From: Micromonosporaceae bacterium
Lineage (GTDB): Bacteria; Actinomycetota; Actinomycetes; Mycobacteriales; Micromonosporaceae
Length of the DNA: 13,789 nucleotides
Assembly: GCA_003543035.1 (NCBI GenBank)
Contig: DPJL01000138.1
Span: 1 to 13,789 of the forward strand
Direction of reading: 5' to 3'
Made by a program: the position numbers and the translations under genes. Below the pieces are notes generated by a model, which was given only the letters and a program-made list of their open reading frames with translations, did not search any database and was not told the origin of the DNA. This document shows, one piece after another, positions 6,426 through 12,302 of this stretch. Position 1 is the stretch's first letter. Each line of letters opens with the position of its first letter.

Positions 6426-6439
6426 GGAGAGCGCTCTCC
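6426..6439. promoter_or_regulatory. LacI-type operator O4 (ABC operon)
   Basis: Perfect GGAGAGCGCTCTCC palindrome 48 bp upstream of the lipoprotein start codon, at roughly +6 to +19 of the predicted transcript. The placement is nearly the same as at O2 and O3. Confidence 0.86.
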
Positions 6440-6487
6440 AATTGCGGCATCTATGTAGCCAAGTCAACGTCCAATCTGGAGGAACTG

Positions 6488-7750
6488 ATGCGTAAGGTGG
6501 CCTTAGCGGCTCCACTTCTTGCCGCAGCGCTACTTGTTTCCGCCACCGGCTGCGGCAACGATGCCGCCGACAAGCCGGCCGGGAAGACAAAGATCACTAT
6601 CGCCACGTTTGGCGATTTCGGATATCAGGCTCTCTACAAGGAATACATGACCGCCAACCCGAACATCGAGGTTGTCGAGCGCGTCACGAAGACAGAGGAC
6701 CACCACAAGAACCTTGTCACTCACCTGGCCACGAACACCGGATCCTCTGACATCGAGGCCATCGAAGAGGGCTGGATCGGTCAGTTCACTTCGCAGCCCG
6801 CGAAGTTCAACAACTGGATGGACTTCGGCGGCGCGGAAGTCAAGTCACAGTGGCCGGACTGGAAGTGGAAGGCCGCCACGGCCAACAACGGCACCGTGCT
6901 CGGGCTTGGCACCGACGTCGGCGGCATGGCGATGTGCTACCGCAAGGATCTGTTCGAAAAGGCCGGCCTGCCCGGCGACCGTGAAGCGGTCTCGAAGCTC
7001 TGGCCGACCTGGGACGACTACATCGCGACCGGAGTGAAGTTCAACGCGGCGAAACTGCCGGGAACCGGCTTCTTCGACGGTCCTCAGGTCATCTACCGCT
7101 CGATCCTTGGCCAGCAGCCGATCGGCATCTACGACGGCGAAAAGGTCGTGGTGGAAACCAATCCCGGTGTGAAGAAGGCCTGGGACCAGACCATCAAGGC
7201 GATGCAGCTCGGCCTCTCGGCGAAGATTGAAGCCTGGTCGCAGGACTGGAACGCTGGTTTCGCCAAGGGCAGCTTCGCCACGATCGCCTGCCCCTCGTGG
7301 ATGATGGCCATCATCCAGGATCAGGCCAAGGACCACGCCGGCAAGTGGGAGATCGCCGCGATCCCGGGCGGCGGCGGTAACTGGGGCGGGTCTTACCTGA
7401 CGCTTCCCAAGCAGGGCAAGAACCCGAAGGAGGCGGCGGCGCTGGCCAAGTGGCTCACCGCACCGGAGCAGCAGGCAAAGGTGTTCCGTGCCAAGGGAAA
7501 CTTCCCCTCGACGGTGAGTCTCTACAAGGATCCGGTCATCACCGACTTCAAGAACCCCTTCTTCAACAACGCACCCGTCGGGCAGATCTTCGCGAAGTCT
7601 GTCACCGAGATGGTCCCGCAGTACATGGGCCCGAAGTCCGGTGACATCAACACCGCGATCATCAACGGCTTGACCCGCGTCCAGGAGGGCAAGCAGTCTG
7701 CGGACGAGTCCTGGGCTCAGGTCCTCAAGGACGTCAAGGCTCTGCTCTAG
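6488..7750 (+). CDS. Sugar ABC transporter substrate-binding lipoprotein (CUT1, CebE-like)
   Basis: A 420-residue family-1 extracellular solute-binding protein. The N-terminus MRKVALAAPLLAAALLVSATGC is a lipoprotein signal peptide with a lipobox-like end (SATG-C22), so the mature protein is tethered to the outer face of the membrane. Segments typical of oligosaccharide binders include ITIATFGDFGYQ, EAIEEGWIGQF, WPTWDDYI, and GGGGNWGGSYL. Overall resemblance is to actinobacterial cellobiose/cello-oligosaccharide binding proteins; from the neighbours, beta-1,3-gluco-oligosaccharides are equally possible ligands. The ATG at 6488 has GGAGGAA just upstream (6478-6484) and starts exactly at the signal peptide. 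The open frame back to 6386 runs through the promoter and operator and is rejected. It is the first gene of the importer operon and is followed by a hairpin that may keep its expression above that of the permeases. Confidence 0.93.
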   Translation: MRKVALAAPLLAAALLVSATGCGNDAADKPAGKTKITIATFGDFGYQALYKEYMTANPNIEVVERVTKTEDHHKNLVTHLATNTGSSDIEAIEEGWIGQFTSQPAKFNNWMDFGGAEVKSQWPDWKWKAATANNGTVLGLGTDVGGMAMCYRKDLFEKAGLPGDREAVSKLWPTWDDYIATGVKFNAAKLPGTGFFDGPQVIYRSILGQQPIGIYDGEKVVVETNPGVKKAWDQTIKAMQLGLSAKIEAWSQDWNAGFAKGSFATIACPSWMMAIIQDQAKDHAGKWEIAAIPGGGGNWGGSYLTLPKQGKNPKEAAALAKWLTAPEQQAKVFRAKGNFPSTVSLYKDPVITDFKNPFFNNAPVGQIFAKSVTEMVPQYMGPKSGDINTAIINGLTRVQEGKQSADESWAQVLKDVKALL

Positions 7751-7761
7751 TTGTCGTTCAA

Positions 7762-7786
7762 GCGGCCCTCCCCTGCGGAGGGCCGC
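7762..7786 (+). terminator. Stem-loop between binding-protein and permease genes
   Basis: GCGGCCCTCC (7762-7771) pairs perfectly with GGAGGGCCGC (7777-7786) across 5 nt, followed by GCTTTCGTC. It lies 11 nt after the binding-protein stop. In sugar ABC operons such a hairpin commonly limits read-through or protects the upstream mRNA, giving excess binding protein over permease. It resembles a leaky terminator because the T-run is short. Confidence 0.65.
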
Positions 7787-7810
7787 GCTTTCGTCAGGAA
7801 GGACCGTCCG

Positions 7811-8710
7811 TTGCTCCGGCACAAGCTCTACCGACTGGACCTCAAGGCGTCGCCATACCTATACGTGGCACCGTTCTTCGTCCTCTTCGCCGCGGTCGGC
7901 GTGTTCCCGCTGGTCTACACGGCCTGGGTGTCCTTGCACGACTGGAGCCTGCTCGAGGAGACGCCCACCTGGATCGGCGTCACCAACTACACCGATCTGT
8001 TCAAGGATTCGTATTTCTGGAACGCATTGCTCAACACCCTCCAGATCCTTGTGCTGTCAACGGTTCCGCAGCTGCTTATGGCCCTCGGGTTGGCGCATGT
8101 GCTCAATCAGCGCCTGCGGGGACAGATCTTCTGGCGGATGAGTGCGTTGTTGCCGAACATCACGAGTGTGGTGGCAGTCGCAATCATCTTCGGTCAGCTT
8201 TTCGGACGCGACTATGGTCTCATCAACTGGCTACTCGGGCTCTTCGGCGCGGGTGAAATCGATTGGCGCGCAGGCGAAGCGTCGTCTCAGATCGCGATCT
8301 CCGTCATGATTATCTGGCGCTGGACAGGATACAACGCGCTCATCTATCTGGCCGCTATGCAAGCCGTTCCCAAAGACCTCTACGACGCCGCATCCCTTGA
8401 CGGGGCAACGAGTTTTCAGCAGCTGCGCAAGATAACCATCCCCGCGATCCGGCCTACTGTGATCTTCACCGTCATTGTCTCCACCATCGGCGGGATGCAG
8501 GTGCTGGCTGAGCCGCTACTCTTCGGTGGCGGTGGGCTGACCGGCGGATCGGACCGGCAGTTCCAAACCGTTGCGCTCTACCTCTACGAGGTCGGCTTCA
8601 ACCGCTTCGACTTCGGTTACGCCTCGGCGGCCGCCTGGGTCATGTTCGTCATCATCGTGGTCGCGGCCTTCGTCAATTACCTGTTCACCAGTCGGCTGCG
8701 GAGATCATGA
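7811..8710 (+). CDS. Sugar ABC transporter permease (CUT1, MalF/CebF type)
   Basis: An integral membrane permease of about 299 residues with six recognisable hydrophobic segments (first: YLYVAPFFVLFAAVGVFPLV). The EAA loop that contacts the ATPase is at about 192-215 (DAASLDGATSFQQLRKITIP). A TTG start at 7811 is chosen because AGGAAGGA lies 7 nt upstream. An in-frame TTG at 7751, directly after the previous stop, would add 20 residues, but it lacks a good ribosome-binding site and would force translation through the stem-loop at 7762-7786. The 3' end overlaps the second permease (ATGATGA), so the two are translationally coupled and probably form the heterodimeric channel. Confidence 0.92.
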   Translation: MLRHKLYRLDLKASPYLYVAPFFVLFAAVGVFPLVYTAWVSLHDWSLLEETPTWIGVTNYTDLFKDSYFWNALLNTLQILVLSTVPQLLMALGLAHVLNQRLRGQIFWRMSALLPNITSVVAVAIIFGQLFGRDYGLINWLLGLFGAGEIDWRAGEASSQIAISVMIIWRWTGYNALIYLAAMQAVPKDLYDAASLDGATSFQQLRKITIPAIRPTVIFTVIVSTIGGMQVLAEPLLFGGGGLTGGSDRQFQTVALYLYEVGFNRFDFGYASAAAWVMFVIIVVAAFVNYLFTSRLRRS

Positions 8711-9522
8711 TGAGTTCACGGAAGCTGACCTATCTCGCGCTCACCGCAATGGTGTTCCTCTCCGCTTTTCCGCTCTACTACTCGATTGTGGTGGCCTCGC
8801 ATGACAACTCCGTGCTCGGCCAGGTGCCGCCACCGCTGACGATTGGCGGCAACCTCCTCACCAACCTCAAGCGCGCCTTCGAAACCGTCCCGATGGCGCA
8901 CGCGCTTGTCAACTCCTTCGTTGTGGCCGGCGCCATCACCTTCAGCCAGGTGCTCTTCTCCACCTTGGCCGGCTTCGCCTTTGCCAAACTGAAGTTCCGC
9001 GGGCGCAACATCATGCTGCTCGGCATTGTGGGCACCATGATGGTCCCGACTCAGCTCGCCATCATCCCGCTCTACATCCTGATGGCTCGATTCGAACTTG
9101 TCGGCACGTTGCCCGCCGTTGTCATTCCGTTTCTGGTCAGCGCATTCGGCGTCTTCTTCATGACTCAATACCTGACCACCGCCGTGCCGACCGAGCTCAT
9201 CGAGGCCGCTCGCGCCGACGGCTGCAGCACACTACGAATTTTCTGGCACGTAGTGCTTCCAGCGGCCCGTCCGGCCGCCGCAGTGTTGGCGATCTTGACA
9301 TTCCTCAGCGCCTGGAACGAATTCTTCTGGCCATTGGTGGTGCTGAACCCCGATGAACCGACCGTCCAAATTGCACTATCGACGTTGTCCAGCGGCTATG
9401 TTGCCGACTTCTCGCTCATCCTTACCGGTGCGACGATTGCCACGGTCCCGCTTCTGATCGTCTTTGCGTTGCTTGGCAAGCACATCATCGGCGGCATCAT
9501 GCAAGGCGCCGTCAAAGCCTGA
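8707..9522 (+). CDS. Sugar ABC transporter permease (CUT1, MalG/CebG type)
   Basis: A 271-residue inner-membrane permease with about six hydrophobic segments. The EAA motif is at about 165-188 (IEAARADGCSTLRIFWHVVLP), followed by the family-typical LSAWNEFFWPL. It pairs with the preceding permease. Two adjacent ATG codons (8707, 8710) overlap the upstream TGA; GGAG at 8700-8703 is better spaced for the second, so the true start could be either. No ATP-binding subunit follows: the next 368 bp are non-coding and the next genes run in the opposite direction. The importer therefore probably uses a shared MsiK-type ATPase encoded elsewhere, as in Streptomyces cellobiose uptake. Confidence 0.93.
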   Translation: MMSSRKLTYLALTAMVFLSAFPLYYSIVVASHDNSVLGQVPPPLTIGGNLLTNLKRAFETVPMAHALVNSFVVAGAITFSQVLFSTLAGFAFAKLKFRGRNIMLLGIVGTMMVPTQLAIIPLYILMARFELVGTLPAVVIPFLVSAFGVFFMTQYLTTAVPTELIEAARADGCSTLRIFWHVVLPAARPAAAVLAILTFLSAWNEFFWPLVVLNPDEPTVQIALSTLSSGYVADFSLILTGATIATVPLLIVFALLGKHIIGGIMQGAVKA

Positions 9523-9534
9523 TCCGCGTGTTCC

Positions 9535-9599
9535 GTGATCCACATCCCGTGAGGCGTCAGTCCAAGCCGGATTCTGACGCCAGACGGGATGTGGATCAC
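9535..9599. terminator. Long stem-loop downstream of the ABC operon
   Basis: GTGATCCACATCCCGT (9535-9550) pairs perfectly with 9584-9599. Then, after a 2x2 internal loop, GGCGTCAG (9553-9560) pairs with CTGACGCC (9574-9581) around a 13-nt loop. That gives 24 paired positions starting 12 nt after the permease stop. The position fits a terminator or 3' stabiliser. The length and lack of a T-tract also fit a dispersed palindromic element. Confidence 0.65.
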
Positions 9600-9705
9600 A
9601 AGGGATGTCTCTCAGTGACGCCGTCACCTCCGCGGTGGTCACCCTCCGCAGCCGCCGGCGCCGCGGCGGTCAAACCCGCTGCCGGGCGAGTACGTATTCC
9701 GCGCC

Positions 9706-9743
9706 CTCATCGAAAACCATGTCTCCGCATCGTTTTCGATGAG
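9706..9743. repeat. Hairpin repeat, copy 2 (CTCATCGAAAAC-N14-GTTTTCGATGAG)
   Basis: A perfect 12-bp inverted repeat with a 14-nt loop. The right arm (9732-9743) is identical to 35-46 at the left edge of the window, and the loop length is the same. The loop can add a short inner ATG/CAT pairing. This is a second member of a repeated hairpin family at the outer borders of the sugar locus. Confidence 0.7.
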
Positions 9744-9829
9744 CGACCCGCGATCTATCCTCCCGTGGCTCCCAACCGCGATGATCCACACCATTCGGGG
9801 ATTAGCGCGATCACTTTCGCGGGAGGCGA

Positions 9830-9846
9830 CCATTTCCCGGAAATGG
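9830..9846 (-). terminator. Small palindrome downstream of ftsK
   Basis: CCATTTCC-C-GGAAATGG is a perfect 8-bp inverted repeat with a 1-nt centre (so the real loop would use a few inner pairs). It lies 45 nt past the ftsK stop on the minus strand and is a candidate 3' end for the rnj-ftsK transcript. No U-run follows, so the call is tentative. Confidence 0.35.
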
Positions 9847-9890
9847 CGATGACCTTGAGGTGGGCGAGCGGCGAACGGGGAGGTGGGTGA

Positions 9891-12272
9891 TTAGGAGCCG
9901 AGGGACTCTAGGACTTCGGGGAGTTCGTCGGGTTTGATGAGGACCTCGCGGGCCTTGGAGCCTTCGGAGGGCCCGACAATGCCGCGGGTTTCCATGAGGT
10001 CCATGAGCCGGCCGGCCTTCGCGAAGCCCACCCGCAGCTTGCGCTGCAGCATGCTCGTCGAGCCCAGCTGCGACACCACCACAAGCTCGATTGCCTGCAG
10101 CAGCAACTCGAGGTCGTCGCCGACCTCTTCTTCCGCCTTCTTGCGCGGGTCGGGAGGTGGCGGCGCCAGGACGTCGGGACGGAATTCGGGCTCGCGCTGG
10201 CGTTTGCAGAAGGCGACCACGTCGGCGATCTCCTGCTCGCTGACCCACGCGCCTTGCAGCCGTTGGGGTTTGGAGGCACCCATCGGCAGGTAGAGCGCAT
10301 CGCCCCGGCCGATGAGCTTCTCCGCACCGGGCTGGTCCAGGATGACCCGGGAGTCCATCAGCGAGCTGGTCGCAAACGCCAGCCGGGAAGGGACGTTGGC
10401 CTTGATGAGCCCGGTCACCACGTCGACCGACGGTCGCTGGGTAGCGAGCACCAGGTGGATGCCGGCCGCCCGGGCGAGCTGGGTGATCCGCACGATCGAG
10501 TCTTCGACGTCACGTGGGGCAACCATCATCAGGTCGGCAAGCTCGTCGACGATCACCAGTAGGTACGGGTACGGCTTGATGACCCGCTCTGATCCGGGCG
10601 GTGGCTTGATCTGCCCGGCCCGCACCTTGCGGTTGTAGTCGTCGATGTGGCGAACGCCTGCCGCGGCAAGGTCGTCGTAGCGCATGTCCATCTCGCGCAC
10701 GACCCACTCGAGCGCATCGGCGGCCTTCTTCGGGTTGGTGACGATCGGGGTCACCAGATGCGGGATGCCTTCGTAGCCGGTCAGCTCCACCCGCTTGGGG
10801 TCGATCAGCAGCAGCCGCACCTGATCCGGGGTCGACCGAGCCAGAATCGACACGAGCAAAGTGTTCAGGCAAGAAGATTTGCCGGCCCCCGTAGCGCCGG
10901 CGATAAGGATGTGCGGCATCTTGGCCAGGTTGGCCGTGACATAGCCGCCCTCGATGTCCTTGCCCAGCGCCACCACCATCGGATGACTGTCCGATGTGGC
11001 CACTCGGGATCGCAGCACATCGCCGAGCTGAACGTCTTCGCGATCGACGTTGGGGATCTCCACGCCGACCGCACTCTTGCCCGGGATGGGGCTCAGGATG
11101 CGTACGTCGGGGCTCTTCACCGCATACGCGATGTTGCGGGAAAGCGCCGTGATGCGCTCCACCTTCACACCATGCCCCAACTCCACCTCGTACCGGGTGA
11201 CTGTCGGGCCACGCGTGAAGCCGGTGACGGCCGCGTCGACATCGAACTGATCGAACACGTTGGCCAGCGCGGCGATGACATCGTCGTTGGCTTTCGAACG
11301 TGTCTTCGGTGTCTCGCCGGGGCGTAACAGATTGGCCGGGGGCAACACGTAGTCGCCGCCGAGGCTCGGCAGGACGAGCTGCTCCATTTTGGTGGGTGGT
11401 GGAGTGTGCGTGGGCGCAGCGGGCTTGACCTTCGGCGGCTGCTTGGGCAGTCGCTGGATGGTGACCGTTTCCTGTTCCCCGTCGTCGGATTCCTCGTCCG
11501 CTTCGAAGGCGGCGGGAGGAGTGAGGCGACGCTTCGGCCGTTCCTCATCCGAGTCATCATCGCGAGCCGAAAGCGGCTTGCCGATGAACACGTCGCGCAG
11601 GTGGGCCAACCGCTCCGGGATCTTGTTGATCGGCGTGGCCGTGATAACGAGCAGGCCGAAACCGAAGAGCAGCAACAATAACGGCACGGCGACCCAGGCG
11701 GTGACCGCCTGTTCCAGCTTGCCAACGCCCCAGCCGAGCAGGCCACCTGCCATGAACTCCCGCTGCACGATGTCCACCGGGTCCTGCAGGATCTCGAGCA
11801 AACCGGTGGTGGCCAAGAGAAGCGCGCCCCAGCCAACGAAGGAACGACCACGCTGAGCCGGATCCGGCGCCGAACGCATGATGCGGATCGCCGCGATGGC
11901 AAGCAGGATCGGCAGAGCCACCGACGCGGCACCGATGAGGAAGCGGACCGTGCCCCCAACCCATCCGCCGAAGGGGCCCGCTCCGCCGCCCCAGATCGCC
12001 ACCGCGAGCAGAACGGACAGTCCTAACAGGAGCAGGCCGAGGCCGTCCCGGCGATGTTCCGGGTCGAGGTCCTTGGCCTTGGCCGCCTGCGTACTCACAC
12101 CTCGCACAATCCACCCCACCCCGTGAGCAATGCCCATCCAAAGCGCGCCTACCGCGCGCACCAGGAGGTTGAGGGGACTGGCTGCCGCGCTTTTGCGGCG
12201 CGCAGGGGTGCGCGTCGCAGGCTTCCTAGAGACAGCTCCGCGACGGCTCGGTTGAGAGGTACGTGCCGCCAT
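9891..12272 (-). CDS. ftsK: DNA translocase FtsK
   Basis: A membrane-anchored DNA pump of about 793 residues that segregates chromosome termini during cell division. Order of parts: a basic N-terminal tail; four or so membrane segments within about 78-215; an acidic/proline-rich linker at about 235-300 (DDDSDEERPKR, HTPPPTK), short compared with E. coli FtsK; alpha/beta motor domains with Walker A GATGAGKSS at about 459-467 and Walker B LLVIVDELADLMM at about 571-583; LATQRPSVDVVTGLIKANVP; and a C-terminal winged-helix gamma domain at about 718-790 (KOPS reading, XerD contact). The size is normal for actinobacteria. The ATG at 12272 is preferred over the in-frame GTG two codons upstream; neither has a clear Shine-Dalgarno. 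It lies 30 bp downstream of rnj and is probably co-transcribed with it. Confidence 0.96.
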   Translation of the reverse strand: MAARTSQPSRRGAVSRKPATRTPARRKSAAASPLNLLVRAVGALWMGIAHGVGWIVRGVSTQAAKAKDLDPEHRRDGLGLLLLGLSVLLAVAIWGGGAGPFGGWVGGTVRFLIGAASVALPILLAIAAIRIMRSAPDPAQRGRSFVGWGALLLATTGLLEILQDPVDIVQREFMAGGLLGWGVGKLEQAVTAWVAVPLLLLLFGFGLLVITATPINKIPERLAHLRDVFIGKPLSARDDDSDEERPKRRLTPPAAFEADEESDDGEQETVTIQRLPKQPPKVKPAAPTHTPPPTKMEQLVLPSLGGDYVLPPANLLRPGETPKTRSKANDDVIAALANVFDQFDVDAAVTGFTRGPTVTRYEVELGHGVKVERITALSRNIAYAVKSPDVRILSPIPGKSAVGVEIPNVDREDVQLGDVLRSRVATSDSHPMVVALGKDIEGGYVTANLAKMPHILIAGATGAGKSSCLNTLLVSILARSTPDQVRLLLIDPKRVELTGYEGIPHLVTPIVTNPKKAADALEWVVREMDMRYDDLAAAGVRHIDDYNRKVRAGQIKPPPGSERVIKPYPYLLVIVDELADLMMVAPRDVEDSIVRITQLARAAGIHLVLATQRPSVDVVTGLIKANVPSRLAFATSSLMDSRVILDQPGAEKLIGRGDALYLPMGASKPQRLQGAWVSEQEIADVVAFCKRQREPEFRPDVLAPPPPDPRKKAEEEVGDDLELLLQAIELVVVSQLGSTSMLQRKLRVGFAKAGRLMDLMETRGIVGPSEGSKAREVLIKPDELPEVLESLGS

Positions 12273-12302
12273 AGCCACAGGCTAAACGACACGAGTGTAG
12301 TT

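Larger units (their letters stand above)
9523..9890. other. Hairpin-rich convergent intergenic region (368 bp)
   Basis: No convincing gene is present. The region separates the plus-strand ABC operon from minus-strand ftsK. It holds three clear inverted repeats (9535-9599, 9706-9743, 9830-9846), a short 6+1+6 palindrome (GTGACGCCGTCAC, 9615-9627), and a very GC-rich tract around 9640-9690. It probably supplies termination for both converging units. Confidence 0.7.

Noticed and set aside
6386..6487. 34-residue extension of the substrate-binding protein
   Set aside because: It overlaps the -35 box and operator. The lipoprotein signal peptide and a strong GGAGGAA site place the start at 6488.
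6845..7822. Long minus-strand reading frame (325 codons) opposite the substrate-binding gene
   Set aside because: A GC-bias shadow of the real gene. Its translation shows no recognisable domain and is rich in Arg, Leu and Gly.
9535..9743. CRISPR array or insertion-sequence ends
   Set aside because: The inverted repeats are unrelated to each other, there is no regular direct-repeat/spacer pattern, and there is no transposase or target duplication.
9528..9890. Possible small gene of 120 codons in the convergent intergenic region
   Set aside because: Its start lies at the edge of the long inverted repeat, its composition is low-complexity, and its sequence is largely dictated by hairpin arms. 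No ribosome-binding site is visible.
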